From Caldilineaceae bacterium (GTDB lineage: Bacteria > Chloroflexota > Anaerolineae > Caldilineales > Caldilineaceae): 64,000 bases of DNA. Location of the stretch: the NCBI GenBank assembly GCA_011523365.1, contig WTGY01000211.1:1-64000 (forward strand), read 5' to 3'. Below the pieces are notes generated by a model. That model was not told the origin of the DNA. It did not search any database and saw only the letters and a program-made list of their open reading frames with translations. Both the position numbers and the translations under genes were made by a program. Below, piece after piece: positions 19,604 to 29,412 of this stretch; position 1 is the stretch's first letter, and each line of letters opens with the position of its first letter.

Positions 19604-20001
19604 ACCTTCTTCACAGTATGGTTTTGCGCGCTTCGCTCTGGGAGGGAGTTCGCGTGGAACTGCACGCGCATACGACTCGTTGAGAGTGCATCGTCGAAAT
19701 GGCGGAATCAGACGAAAATGTACCGAATTGCATGTCGTTTGTCAACGTCGGAACTACAGAGGGGTGGAGGAGGAGGGACGCGTCACCGGCAATAGTCCGG
19801 TCAGCCGCCCAGGTTGCGGCGGCCCGGCAGGGCAGAGGCTGACAGAACGGGTCAGTCCACAGAAGGGGCGCCGCCGACGGGTGCGGCAAGGCAACGGGAT
19901 GTTGACCGATGCCAGTGATGGTCATATACTCTAAAATTGGACTCTGTGTCAGAAGAGTTCCGCATTCCAGCTATCGAGAGTTGTCAGGCAGTTAAGCGGC
20001 C
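19604..20001. other. intergenic region between chrA and capA-like gene
   Basis: About 400 bases without a credible gene; short open frames here lack ribosome sites and matching codon bias. It separates divergently transcribed genes and carries the capA-like promoter candidate at 19902-19930. Confidence 0.6.
19902..19930 (+). promoter_or_regulatory. sigma-70-type promoter candidate for the capA-like gene
   Basis: TTGACC at 19902-19907 and TATACT at 19925-19930 are separated by exactly 17 bases. The predicted leader to the ATG at 20002 is about 65 bases. Confidence 0.6.
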
Positions 20002-21846
20002 ATGTTGAACCGACTAGGCGCGATCCGAAATCAGATTGAGGAGCAGTTGGGACCTGGATTGCAGGTCATGCGAGCGGGCGTGCGAAGGGTGTGCGCAGCT
20101 GGCCGGGCCGCCGAAATCATGGAGGCGGTAACGAACTTGCGGTCTTTCAACCGGCTGCTTGTGACCGTTCTGCTGGGCTTTGCGGGGGTGGCGGCGGCCA
20201 CGTCGATTGCGAGTTTTGCGAGCGGGACACAGGGGGAAGGTGTTGGGACCATCGCGGAGACGCAGCTGCAACCGGCGGTGCAGCAGGCGGACAGCCGCGA
20301 CAGCTGGCTGACGGTCGCTCTGGACACTTCTCTGCCGGAGCGCTATTTCAGTCAGTTGCTCACAGCGGCCTTCGGTCTGGAAGAGATCGAATCCGGGGGC
20401 ATGCGCAAGACGGTCTTTTTGCTGGACCAGCCGCGCAACGCCGACGTGCAGATCCGCCTGGTGGCCGGGAGTGAGCCGGCGGAGAGCGTGCTGTACACGC
20501 GCTACCTGGCACCGGTGGCGCCGTTTGCCACAGTTCAGGATGAGGTATCAATGGCAGAGTTGACGCTGCGCTGGCAAGGCAGGGGCAGCGGCCCGTTGAT
20601 CATTGACGCCGATTACGTATCGGAGCTGGAGGCGGTTTTCGGTGAGGAGGCGGCCGACTCGGTGCAGACTGCGAGCGGCAGCGCTCTGCCGGCGGTGTTG
20701 GAGGTGACTGCCGGCGGACTGGGGATAGTGCCCTTTGAGGGCCTGACGCCGGTCCTGAAGGTGATGAATCTGAACGGTGCGAACATACTCAGCAATACTT
20801 TCGATGCGGCGGAGTATCCGTTGACGGCGGTTGTTTCGGCATTTGGTCCGGACAGAGAGGCGGTGGCTGCGGCGCTGCGGCCGCAGATAACGGAGCCGAC
20901 GAATCGCAGGGCGGACGGGTTGACGACGCTGATCATGACAGGCGTCACGGCGATGGCGCGGGTAACGGCGGCTCGGATGGAGACGATGGGATACGACTAC
21001 CCGTCCCAGGTGATCTCGCCAACGCTGCGTGCGGCTGACATTACTCACATCAGTAATGAAGTGCCGTTCCTGGAGGGCTGTGACGTCAATCCGACGTTGA
21101 ACAACATGATCCTGTGCAGCAGTCCGAACTACTGGGCGGCGCTGGAGGCGCTGGGCACAGACATTGTGGGGCTGAGCGGCAATCATGTCAACGACTTTGG
21201 GCAGGACGGTGCGCGCGAGTCGATCGGTTGGTACCGGGAGAACGGGATCCCCATTTATGGGAGCGGTTTGAATGAGGAGGAGGCGTGCGCGCCGCTGTTG
21301 TTTGAGCACAACGGCAACCGCTTTGCCTTTTTCGCGGCGCTGGCCCACTATCCCAGTTTTGCCTGGGCGACGAAGGACGGGCCTGGGGCATGCCACTATA
21401 GCGGAAACAAGGAGCGCATATTTGCGAAGATTGCATCGCTGCGCGACGAGGTCGACGTGATCGCGGTAGAGTTGCAGCATGAGGAGATCTACAACCCGGC
21501 GCCAATTTTCCGGCAGGTGCAGGATTTCCGCGAGTTGCGTGCGGCCGGCGCAGACATTGTCACCGGTGTGCAGAGTCACGTGCCGCAGGCGATGGAACCG
21601 TATGGGTATGGGAATGAGAAGCCCGGCATAATCGTGTACGGTTTGGGCAATCTGTTCTTTGATCAGATGTGGAGCTGGCAGACGCGCACTACTTTGATAG
21701 CGCGCCATACGATCCACGACGGCAATGTGATCAGCACTGAGATCCTGACGGCGGTGCTAGAGGACTATGCGCAACCGCGTTGGATGACGGAGGTTGAACG
21801 GGCTGATCTACTGCGGCAGATCTTCAATGCAGCGCCGTCGCGCTGA
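20002..21846 (+). CDS. CapA family protein (metallophosphatase-like)
   Basis: A 614-residue protein. A single hydrophobic segment near residues 50-72 (LLVTVLLGFAGVAAATSIA) anchors it in the membrane. Residues about 300-600 form the CapA/PgsA fold of poly-gamma-glutamate synthesis proteins: SNEVPF, LGTDIVGLSGNHVNDFG, and YGLGNLFFDQ. The usual first metal motif GD is GV here (IMTGVTAMAR), and the usual GHHPHV reads GVQSHV, so metal binding may be altered. The region before CapA (residues 80-290) resembles a binding-protein-like module but is not assigned. Actual polyglutamate synthesis cannot be inferred since no capB/capC neighbours are present. Confidence 0.82.
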   Translation: MLNRLGAIRNQIEEQLGPGLQVMRAGVRRVCAAGRAAEIMEAVTNLRSFNRLLVTVLLGFAGVAAATSIASFASGTQGEGVGTIAETQLQPAVQQADSRDSWLTVALDTSLPERYFSQLLTAAFGLEEIESGGMRKTVFLLDQPRNADVQIRLVAGSEPAESVLYTRYLAPVAPFATVQDEVSMAELTLRWQGRGSGPLIIDADYVSELEAVFGEEAADSVQTASGSALPAVLEVTAGGLGIVPFEGLTPVLKVMNLNGANILSNTFDAAEYPLTAVVSAFGPDREAVAAALRPQITEPTNRRADGLTTLIMTGVTAMARVTAARMETMGYDYPSQVISPTLRAADITHISNEVPFLEGCDVNPTLNNMILCSSPNYWAALEALGTDIVGLSGNHVNDFGQDGARESIGWYRENGIPIYGSGLNEEEACAPLLFEHNGNRFAFFAALAHYPSFAWATKDGPGACHYSGNKERIFAKIASLRDEVDVIAVELQHEEIYNPAPIFRQVQDFRELRAAGADIVTGVQSHVPQAMEPYGYGNEKPGIIVYGLGNLFFDQMWSWQTRTTLIARHTIHDGNVISTEILTAVLEDYAQPRWMTEVERADLLRQIFNAAPSR

Positions 21847-21928
21847 GGATGGCCGCGGTTGGGCTACGAGTGTTTTTGCGAAGTGTCTTTGCGTTGGGTC
21901 CAGCCGTGGAAAGTGTGCGGCGGGCGAC

Positions 21929-22465
21929 TTACTCCGTTCTGGTAACCCCGCGAACCCCATAGTCTCCTGCTTTACGCATAAACTCCTTGTAGGGTTCGCA
22001 GATTTTCCTTACGTCTTTGCGATTCATGTCGTCAAATAGCGCTGCAATTTCCGCGTAGGAAAGCGGATTGGTAAGACGGACACCAAGCGTCAGGATGGCA
22101 TCGTCGACGGGGTCGGCGAGGCGGTCGGCGCCATTCACAATCTGCTGTTTCTGAAACATTTCTCTTCCACTGTTGCCGAACGCGGCATTTTCCCACATGG
22201 CGCGCGGCCGGACTGCTTTGCGGGATGACCGCCGCGCAAACGTAAGGGCGGGACCGTCTTCGCCGGTCGAGCGCAGCGTCTCTCTATACGGCTCGCAGAT
22301 TTTGCTCACATCGTCGCGAGCGATGCCGAGCGCCGACGCGATTTCCGCGTAGGAAAGCGGTTCGCGCATGCGCACGCCAAGTGTCAGAACGGCATCGTCA
22401 ACGGGGTCGGGCAGCCTGACCTCGCCGCTGACGGTTCGTTTGCGGGACAGATTTTCCTGGCCCAT
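21929..22465 (-). CDS. hypothetical protein with duplicated HTH-like unit
   Basis: A 178-residue protein that contains the same roughly 50-residue unit twice. Unit one has DPVDDAVLTLGVRMREPLSY then AEIASALGI and KICEPYRETLR; unit two has DPVDDAILTLGVRLTNPLSY then AEIAALFDD and KICEPYKEFMR. The helix-turn-helix-like core (SYAEIA followed by a turn and the KICEPY helix) suggests DNA binding, in the style of small sigma region-4-like domains. An Arg-rich linker joins the units. I do not recognise a named family. It is a lone minus-strand gene downstream of AIM24. Confidence 0.65.
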   Translation of the reverse strand: MGQENLSRKRTVSGEVRLPDPVDDAVLTLGVRMREPLSYAEIASALGIARDDVSKICEPYRETLRSTGEDGPALTFARRSSRKAVRPRAMWENAAFGNSGREMFQKQQIVNGADRLADPVDDAILTLGVRLTNPLSYAEIAALFDDMNRKDVRKICEPYKEFMRKAGDYGVRGVTRTE

Positions 22466-22568
22466 GGCGGATCTCCAAATAATGGGAGCGGCGTATCAGT
22501 TTTGCCACTTGCAGGACTCCGCCCAACATTGTGTTCGATGTGCAGGCAGACGGCAAATCGCAGTTGTT

Positions 22569-23231
22569 TCAGCCGGAGGAACTGGCGCCGGCGTTGCGCT
22601 TGAGGGTCTGGAGCAGGACGCGTCCGGGGCCGCGCAGGTTGGTCATGAAGAGGCCTTCGCCGCCGAAGATCATTCTGCGGCAGCCGCCGACGCCGCGGAT
22701 GTCGTAGTCGACGGCGGAGGAGAAGGCGGCCAGATTGCCGGTGCTGACGAGGAGTTCTTCGCCGGCGGCCATCTGGTGGTCGAGGAAGTCGCCGCTAGCG
22801 TGCACGAGTGCGATGCCGTAGCCGGAAACTGTCTGCAGAAAGAGGCCGGCGCCGCCGAAGACGGCTGCGCCGGCGCGGCGGGCGACCGTCACAGTGATAT
22901 CGACTTCATCGCCCCAGGCGGCGACAAAAGAGCCGCGCGTCGTGGTCACGGGGCCGTCGCGTTCAAGGTCCCATATTTCCAGGTGGCCGGGTGCGTTGGC
23001 GGCGAGGAGAGCATACTGGTCCTCGGCTTTCGCTTCCAGATAGGTAAGGGCTATGCCTTCGCCGGAGAGGCTGCGCCTGAGTGCGCCGCCGGCGCCGCCG
23101 GGTAGGCGGAGGCTCCACTGCATCTGGGAGGAGTAGGCCATGAGGGCGCCCTTGCTGACCCAGGCGTGTTCACCGGGGGCGAAAACGAGGCGTGCGGACT
23201 GGGCAATTTCACCGCTGATGCTATACTGCAT
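22569..23231 (-). CDS. AIM24/TIGR00266 family protein
   Basis: A 220-residue beta-rich protein of the AIM24 family, whose bacterial members have an unknown role. Visible family features are the strand-rich repeats LVFAPGEHAWVSKGALMAYS, GGAGLFLQTVSGYGIALVHA and the near C-terminal FGGEGLFMTNLRGPGRVLLQ. The ATG at 23231 is preceded by AAGGAG at a good distance, so the frame open to 23291 is trimmed. It is divergent from the SUI1-like gene with only 46 bases between the start codons, so the two share a promoter region. Confidence 0.88.
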   Translation of the reverse strand: MQYSISGEIAQSARLVFAPGEHAWVSKGALMAYSSQMQWSLRLPGGAGGALRRSLSGEGIALTYLEAKAEDQYALLAANAPGHLEIWDLERDGPVTTTRGSFVAAWGDEVDITVTVARRAGAAVFGGAGLFLQTVSGYGIALVHASGDFLDHQMAAGEELLVSTGNLAAFSSAVDYDIRGVGGCRRMIFGGEGLFMTNLRGPGRVLLQTLKRNAGASSSG

Positions 23232-23277
23232 GGTGCAACTCCTTTCTACTTTGCGGCCGGCAGAGGAGGAACGAACC

Positions 23278-23661
23278 ATGTCCAAGCGCAAGGCAAAGAA
23301 GCCGGAACGCGGCTCTTCCAGGAGGGCGGGAACGCGACTCGTCTACTCGACGGACCCGGTAGCTGAGTCTGAACAGCGTCCGCCTGAGCTTCCGCGCAAC
23401 CCGGCCGCGCCGTTCGCGGTCCAGGGGACGCAGCCGGTGCGCGTGCGCCTGGAGCGGAAGGGGCGCAAGGGGAAGACGGTCTCTATCGTTACGGGAGTAA
23501 AGAGCCCTGATGTGGGCAGGCGCGCTTTGTTGAAGCATTTGAAAGGCAAGTTGGGATGCGGGGGCGCGGTCAAGGGCGCGGAGATTGAAATCCAGGGGGA
23601 TCAGAGGGAGAGGCTGGTTGCGCTTCTGAATGAACTTGGGTATCGGGCCAAACAGGGCTAG
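23278..23661 (+). CDS. SUI1/YciH-type translation initiation factor
   Basis: A 127-residue protein with a basic N-terminus (MSKRKAKKPERGSSRR) and a C-terminal SUI1/eIF1-like domain: KGKTVSIVTGVKS, then LKHLKGKLGCGGAVKGAEIE, ending in a helix LVALLNELGY. Bacterial YciH resembles eukaryotic eIF1 and affects start-codon or initiator fidelity, though it is not essential. GAGGA lies upstream of the ATG at 23278. Divergent from the AIM24 gene. Confidence 0.9.
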   Translation: MSKRKAKKPERGSSRRAGTRLVYSTDPVAESEQRPPELPRNPAAPFAVQGTQPVRVRLERKGRKGKTVSIVTGVKSPDVGRRALLKHLKGKLGCGGAVKGAEIEIQGDQRERLVALLNELGYRAKQG

Positions 23662-23711
23662 GGGAAGGGTTTTCACGGCGGTTGCCGAAATCCGGGGCTT
23701 AGCGGTTGCGG

Positions 23712-24968
23712 TTAGCGCAGGTTGCGGCCCACACTGGTTCCGCTCTCCACGCTCTTGCCGTTGCTGAACGCCTCGGCGCCGCTGTAGGGATGGATTACGA
23801 CATTACGACCCAGCGTCGTGCCAGCCGGCACGACGCTGCCTTTGCCGACGAGGGAGAGGCCGGTGTTGAGCCGGGCCGGCAGCTCCGGATTGGGGTCGTT
23901 GTTATCGGAATGGCCCACGTGCGCGTCCTGGCAGACGCGCACTTCTTTGTCGATGATACAGCGCTCGACGACTGCGCCCGATTCGATGATGGTATCGTTG
24001 AGGACGACACTATCGCGTACGAGGGCACCCTGGCCCACCTGCACACCGGGGGACAGGACGCTGCGTTCGACGGCGCCTTCGATCTGGCAGCCGTTGGACA
24101 GGAGCGCCCCATCGACGTCTGCGGCCGGTCCCAGTTTGACCGGGGCCCTCTCCTGGCTGCGGGTATGCACGACCCATTCCGGCGCATAGAGGTTGAGCGC
24201 CGGCTCCTCGGCCAGCAGGCTCATATTGGCACCCCAATAGGCCTGAACCGTGCTGGCATCAGCCCAGTAACCCGGATAGGTGTAGCTGTTGACATGGCCT
24301 TTGGCGACCAAGCCGGGCAGGAGATCGCGGCCGATGTCATCGCCGCTGCCGTTGCTCAGGACTTCCACGAGGTAGTCGCGGTTGAAGATATAGACGCCCA
24401 TGCTGGCAAGATTCTGCTGCGTGCGGCGGGGTTTCTCCTGAAACTCGACGACGCGTTGGTCAGCATCCTGCGAGACGATGCCGAAGCGATGGGTTTCGTG
24501 GCGGCTGACGCGGCGGACGGCGATGGTGACCGGGGCGCCGGCGCGCAGGTGGTGCTCAAGAAAGGGGCGGTAGTCCATCAGGTAGATGTGTTTGCCGGAG
24601 AGGATGAGTACGCACTCCTCCTTTTGCTGGATTACGTAGTCGAGGTTGCGCCGAATGGCGTCAGCGGAGCCGCGTTGCCAGTCTCCGTAGGGACCGCCTC
24701 GGTAGGGTTGCAGCAGACGCAAGCCACCGCTGGAACGGTCGAGATCCCAGGGTTTGCCGATACCGATATGATCGTTGAGGCTGCGGGGCCGGTATTGGGT
24801 GAGCACGGCGACGTTGTGGATGCCGCTGTTGACACAGTTGCTGAGCGAGAAGTCGATCAGACGGAACTTGCCGGCGAAGGGGACGGCGGGCTCGGAGCGG
24901 ATTTCGGTGAGGACACTGAGGTCGGCGTTGTCGGCGCCGGCCATGATCATAGCGAATGCGGAAGACAT
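23712..24968 (-). CDS. GlgD-like degenerate ADP-glucose pyrophosphorylase paralogue
   Basis: A 418-residue protein with clear GlgC ancestry: [39 protein letters not shown], and a C-terminal left-handed beta-helix with hexapeptide-like repeats. The catalytic residues are gone. The nucleotide loop GGxGTRL of GlgC is GADNADL here, the KPAVP lysine is Glu (SEPAVP), and the catalytic aspartate of the [10 protein letters not shown] motif is Lys ([10 protein letters not shown]). It follows the intact GlgC by 47 bases on the same strand. By analogy with GlgD of Bacillota or plant large subunits, I infer a regulatory partner in a hetero-oligomer. A GAGG site precedes the ATG at 24968. Confidence 0.85.
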   Translation of the reverse strand: MSSAFAMIMAGADNADLSVLTEIRSEPAVPFAGKFRLIDFSLSNCVNSGIHNVAVLTQYRPRSLNDHIGIGKPWDLDRSSGGLRLLQPYRGGPYGDWQRGSADAIRRNLDYVIQQKEECVLILSGKHIYLMDYRPFLEHHLRAGAPVTIAVRRVSRHETHRFGIVSQDADQRVVEFQEKPRRTQQNLASMGVYIFNRDYLVEVLSNGSGDDIGRDLLPGLVAKGHVNSYTYPGYWADASTVQAYWGANMSLLAEEPALNLYAPEWVVHTRSQERAPVKLGPAADVDGALLSNGCQIEGAVERSVLSPGVQVGQGALVRDSVVLNDTIIESGAVVERCIIDKEVRVCQDAHVGHSDNNDPNPELPARLNTGLSLVGKGSVVPAGTTLGRNVVIHPYSGAEAFSNGKSVESGTSVGRNLR

Positions 24969-25015
24969 AGGGAGCGATCCTCGCGGTCGGTTTATGTAGG
25001 GGCGCAACGTGGGAG

Positions 25016-26275
25016 CTATACGGTTTGCCCGTCCTCGACGACGAGGTCAGGTGGAAAGTCCTGCTCGCCGCTGTCGCTGTTGACGATCACGTTGGTGCCG
25101 ATCCGGGCGCCGTCGGGAATGAAAGCGCCTTTGCCGACGACGGTATGGCCGCTATCCAGCTTGTCGGGAAACTGCTGGTTGGGTGCGGGCGCGTCGGACG
25201 TGGTACAGCCGACTTTGGCGCCGAACCCGACGATGACCTGCTTGTCGATGATGACGCGTTCCACGCGGGCGCCGGGGCCGATCCAGGAGTCGTTCATGAG
25301 GATGCTGTCCTGCACGACGGCGCCGGGGCTGACGTAGACGCCAGGGCTGAAGATGCTGTTTTTGACGAGCCCATGGACTTCGCACCCGTTCGACACCATG
25401 CTCTGCACGACCTGAGATTGGGGGCCGAATTTGGCCGGGGGCCGTTCTTCGGAGCGGGTGGAGATGGGCCAGTTGTCGGTATAGAGGTCCAGAGCCGGGT
25501 TGGGTTGGAGCAGCTCGAGGCTTGTTTTCCAGTAGGCATCTACGGTGCCGACATCGACCCAGTAGCCGGAGAAGGGGTAGGAAAGGACGCGGTCTCCGGC
25601 GGCCAGCATGGCGGGGACGACGTGCTGGCCGAAATCTGTGCGGGGTCCGTCGGCGCCTTTTTCCTGGAGGCGTTGGGCCAGTAGGCGGCTGTTGAAGACA
25701 TAGATGCCCATCGAAGCCAGATTGCTGGTCGGTTTCTGCGGTTTTTCGTGGAACTGAACGACTTCATCCTCTGCGTTCGTCTCCATGATACCGAAACGGT
25801 GCGCGTCCTCGATCGGTACGGGCATAACGCCAATGGTGACATCGGCGCCCTTGCGCTGGTGGAAGTCCAGCATCGGGCCGTAGTCCATCTTATAGATGTG
25901 GTCGCCTGAGAGAATCAGGGCGGTGTCGGCGTTGTATTCGGTGAGGAAGCTGAGGTTTTGCAGAATTGCGTCGGCGGTGCCGGCATACCAGTCCTGTTCG
26001 CCGCGTCCCTGAAAGGGCTGCAGGAGGCGGATGCCGCCGTACTGCCGGTCGAGATCCCAGGGTTTACCGATGCCGATGTGTTCGTTGAGACTGTGGGGCC
26101 GATATTGGGTGAGGACGCCGACGGTATCGATGCCGCTATTGACGCAGTTACTGATCGTGAAATCGATAATGCGAAACTTGCCGGCGAAAGGAACCGCGGG
26201 TTTGGCCCTTTCTTCGGAGAGGACGGTGAGACGGGTGCCCTCTCCGCCAGCCAGAATCATAGCAACGGTTCTCAT
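25016..26275 (-). CDS. glgC: glucose-1-phosphate adenylyltransferase
   Basis: A 419-residue nucleotidyltransferase with all catalytic motifs: [20 protein letters not shown] at the N-terminus, [42 protein letters not shown] with the catalytic Asp, and VQFHEKP. The C-terminal third is the left-handed beta-helix. It makes ADP-glucose from ATP and glucose-1-phosphate for glycogen or other alpha-glucan. The frame is open to 26410, but the conserved N-terminus starts at the ATG at 26275. It is the first gene of a pair with the degenerate paralogue downstream. No glycogen synthase or branching enzyme lies in the window. Confidence 0.95.
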   Translation of the reverse strand: MRTVAMILAGGEGTRLTVLSEERAKPAVPFAGKFRIIDFTISNCVNSGIDTVGVLTQYRPHSLNEHIGIGKPWDLDRQYGGIRLLQPFQGRGEQDWYAGTADAILQNLSFLTEYNADTALILSGDHIYKMDYGPMLDFHQRKGADVTIGVMPVPIEDAHRFGIMETNAEDEVVQFHEKPQKPTSNLASMGIYVFNSRLLAQRLQEKGADGPRTDFGQHVVPAMLAAGDRVLSYPFSGYWVDVGTVDAYWKTSLELLQPNPALDLYTDNWPISTRSEERPPAKFGPQSQVVQSMVSNGCEVHGLVKNSIFSPGVYVSPGAVVQDSILMNDSWIGPGARVERVIIDKQVIVGFGAKVGCTTSDAPAPNQQFPDKLDSGHTVVGKGAFIPDGARIGTNVIVNSDSGEQDFPPDLVVEDGQTV

Positions 26276-26802
26276 AGGCGACTTTCCAAGCGGCACCAAT
26301 ACGAGGATGCGAAACGAAGTAGCTGAAACTGGGTCTATCATATCTGAAAGAGTTTGAAATTTCAATAGGAGGAGGGAGCGGCGAACCATTTTCCGAGTTG
26401 CGCGGGTCATTGTTGGAACTTTCGATGAATGTATCTCGTCAAAAGCTCATCGACTAATCTGCGATATCTGTTCGTTCTATTCCCGGTTTTGTCTCCTGAC
26501 TTTCAGTAGTTGGCAGTTGAGTCTCTTATGGACGCAGCCCGGCCAGATTTTAGAACCACCAAGGGACGGATACCCGAACCTGTGTGGACTGAATGCCAGA
26601 GGCTCTGTCCAAGGTGATCAGGGCATTTGTGGCCGAAAGCCCCGGACCAAAGAGGTATGAAGAGACGGAGCTTGGTTGGCCGCCACCCGGAGGGTGTGGA
26701 CTGCAGTTGTTCCTCTGAGGGGCTAAGATAGTGCCCGACATCCGGTAAAGATACCTGGGAGCCGGAGATGGTTTTGGGACCGTTGTCGTGGGAGGAATTG
26801 CA
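26276..26802. other. intergenic region between glgC and first GT-C-like gene
   Basis: About 530 bases separating two divergent genes. It must hold both promoters, but I see no convincing -35/-10 pair, no known riboswitch consensus and no gene. A short minus-strand open frame at 26550-26741 has no ribosome site or family. Confidence 0.5.
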
Positions 26803-29037
26803 GTGACCGACGGCAGCTACAAGTGGCTTCGGACATTCAAGGCACAGAGCATATCTGGAACGTCAATACCGTTACGACAGCGAGAGTTCGTTGCCGCGAC
26901 AGCAGGAAGCGGACGCTTTCTCCTGGCGCTGGCGACCGGGGGGATACTTCTTTTACTGACAGTCGCCGTCGCAGTCCTCCGTCTCTCTCAGTTGACCGAT
27001 TATCCGCCGGGGTTATTCATCGACGAAGGGGCACATGGATTAGATGCACTTCGCGTGCTGAGCGGAGAGCACGCAGTTTTCTTTGCGGGGAACAATGGAC
27101 GGGAAGGGCTTATGGTCTATGCGGCGGCCCTGTCGATCTCATCTTTGGGACGCACGGCGCTGGCCGTCCGATTGCCGGCAGCTCTTGCCAGCGCCAGCAC
27201 GGTTTTCGCTGTTTTTTTGCTGGGCCAGTTACTTTTTGGCCGAGATGGGAGCGGGCGGGCAACACGCTGGCGCGGCCTGCTGATCGCTGGCGTTGGAGCC
27301 GGACTTCTGGCGGTGTCACTAGGTTGGACTGTTCTGGGCCGCATTGCGTTCAGAGCCAATTTCCTGCCTTTGCTTCTCTGCCTGTGTCTGGCGCTTCTGT
27401 GGTCAGGGTGGCGTCAGAGGAAATGGGGGCAGATCGCATTAGCAGGTGTATGCGCCGGGCTGCTTCCGTATACGTATATTGCTGCGCGTTTTGCTCCGTT
27501 TCTGTTTTTCTTCTTTGGGTTGAGTTTAGTTTTTCCTCTTGCCAGCATGAGCAGACAAAGAATACGCAGTGAGATACCCAATTTAAGTGTCTTTACTTTG
27601 GTTGCCGGGCTGATTGCCAGCCCGATTCTGATCTTTTTTGCGCTGCATCCCGAGCTGTTTATTGAACGCAGCGGACACCTCTGGATTTTCAACTCGATCC
27701 ATAGCCAAGGAACGCCACTGAGGGCGCTCCTTGGAAATGTATGGGAACATTTATCCGTATTTGGATTTCAGGGCGACTTGAATTGGCGGCGCAATTTCGC
27801 AGGCCAGCCCTTGCTCAACATATGGGAAGCCTTCTTTTTCTGGCTTGGCGCGGTAATGGGCACGTGGCGCTGGCGGGAGGAACCCGCCTACCGGTTGCTG
27901 CTTGTCTGGCTTGGTGTGATGCTCCTGCCAGCGATGTTAGCAGAGGGAGAGACTCCGGGGCCAAACACATTGAGAATGATGGGCGCTGCACCGGCCATCT
28001 ACCTGCTCATCGGTGTCGGCATATGGGAAACGTTCCAATTCATAGCGATGCGAAGCCGGGCGAGCAGCTTCATTCTGAAGAACAAAGGCGGGATTGGCGC
28101 AATTTTGGGGACCGCGTTCAGCGGCTTGATCATATTTCAAGGCGCGGCCACGTACCACACCTATTTCGGGCAGTGGGCGAATGCCCCCGAGACATACAGC
28201 TGGCACGGAGCCGTCTGGACGGATCTGGTCGAAGTTCTGAATGCAAAGGCGCCCGCAGCAGACACGTTATACCTAGTGCCGCAGGCCGGTTCGAGTGAGC
28301 ATTATGGCTTCAGATACCTTTACACGGGTACGACATCGGCCCAGATCCTTGATTCGACCCTGCCTACCCTGCCAGAAGAGGCCAGGTCTGCTTTGTCAAC
28401 AGTGGAGAATCTGTCGACTGCCAAGGTGGTGGACTGGAGGACGGACGCGCCTTGGGCAGAGAAGGGTGACCGAAACATCATTCTTCTGATGAACAAGTAC
28501 GGCAACTACGCGGCAAGCGAAGAGTTTGACGGTTTTCACATCCATGCCTACACCGACATTGACCTCGAGCGCCCCTGGACATTTTACGGGCAGTTGGAGC
28601 CGGTGAATCTACGCTACGATGGCGGCATTGCACTGCAGGGGCTTGCCTTGGGCGTTGGCGAGGAGCAGATGCCGTCGCGGCAGTTGCTTGAACTGGGTCA
28701 GGAGCGTTCGCTGTGGGTAGCGCTGCAGTGGCTTGCCGGGGCCAGTCTGGATGTTGACTATGCGATTTCCATGCGTTTGTACAGTGCCGTGGGCGCATTC
28801 GCATTTCAGAGGGATGTTGTTTTGGGGAACCGAGACCATGCGCGTACCAGCCAGTGGTCGGCGGAGGAGGTTGTTGACACCGTGTACATCCTCGATTTTC
28901 CGGCTGAACTCCCGTTGGGCGAATATGAACTGCGGTTGATCGTCTACGATACTGAGACCTTGACCCCGACCGTGGAAACCGGTGTCTGGGAGCCGGAGTT
29001 TGTCGTGGCAAGGTTACGCCTGGCGGAAACGGAGTGA
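26803..29037 (+). CDS. GT-C-like membrane glycosyltransferase, tandem copy 1
   Basis: A 744-residue polytopic protein. A cytoplasmic N-terminus is followed by about ten hydrophobic helices to residue 440, then a soluble extracytoplasmic part. The first loop has the acidic pair of GT-C enzymes in FIDEGAHGLDAL, and RLPAALASAS follows as in ArnT/PMT-like families that use polyprenyl-linked sugars. The C-terminal part ends in a beta-rich module (DRPWTFYGQL-like, then YELRLIVYDTET). I start at the GTG at 26803, since the upstream in-frame GTG at 26788 is part of the GGGAGG ribosome site. First of three tandem paralogues. The sugar and acceptor are unknown. Confidence 0.82.
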   Translation: MTDGSYKWLRTFKAQSISGTSIPLRQREFVAATAGSGRFLLALATGGILLLLTVAVAVLRLSQLTDYPPGLFIDEGAHGLDALRVLSGEHAVFFAGNNGREGLMVYAAALSISSLGRTALAVRLPAALASASTVFAVFLLGQLLFGRDGSGRATRWRGLLIAGVGAGLLAVSLGWTVLGRIAFRANFLPLLLCLCLALLWSGWRQRKWGQIALAGVCAGLLPYTYIAARFAPFLFFFFGLSLVFPLASMSRQRIRSEIPNLSVFTLVAGLIASPILIFFALHPELFIERSGHLWIFNSIHSQGTPLRALLGNVWEHLSVFGFQGDLNWRRNFAGQPLLNIWEAFFFWLGAVMGTWRWREEPAYRLLLVWLGVMLLPAMLAEGETPGPNTLRMMGAAPAIYLLIGVGIWETFQFIAMRSRASSFILKNKGGIGAILGTAFSGLIIFQGAATYHTYFGQWANAPETYSWHGAVWTDLVEVLNAKAPAADTLYLVPQAGSSEHYGFRYLYTGTTSAQILDSTLPTLPEEARSALSTVENLSTAKVVDWRTDAPWAEKGDRNIILLMNKYGNYAASEEFDGFHIHAYTDIDLERPWTFYGQLEPVNLRYDGGIALQGLALGVGEEQMPSRQLLELGQERSLWVALQWLAGASLDVDYAISMRLYSAVGAFAFQRDVVLGNRDHARTSQWSAEEVVDTVYILDFPAELPLGEYELRLIVYDTETLTPTVETGVWEPEFVVARLRLAETE

Positions 29038-29412
29038 CAGACGGACGCAACGCAGTTTTGTGACAGACCTTTCTGGCAGTCTTTTCCGCTCCGGCAAGAG
29101 GACCTTGGAGGGCGGCGTCTCGGTCGGGGGATCGTGGCGAAGCCGTTCACCTTCTGACCCCGATTGTGCACTACACTTCTTTCCCCGCGGGTATGCGGTC
29201 CTGACGGGCGTTTCTTCTTGCGAAGAATTCAGACGCGCGTGTACTTGGGTTTTGCTGTCTGGGTCTCTATACTTGACGTTTGGGTCGAGAAAATGGTCCC
29301 CGGCTGAGACATTGGGACCAGCGGCTTGCCCGGTCCAGAAATGCAAAGCCAAGCTGGCGGGCGCCCCGTCCGAGTCGGCGCGGGGCAGGCAGCACGACTA
29401 AGGCGAAAGAGT
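29038..29412. other. intergenic region between GT-C copies 1 and 2
   Basis: A 375-base gap. Open frames in it are short and have no ribosome site. No terminator with a clean T-run and no clear promoter was found. Confidence 0.5.

Noticed and set aside
20548-21717. A 389-codon minus-strand open frame inside the CapA-like gene.
   Set aside because: Arg/His-rich shadow composition; the plus-strand gene has recognisable CapA motifs.
23706-25337. A 543-codon plus-strand open frame.
   Set aside because: Antisense to the two GlgC-type genes, no domain, no ribosome site.
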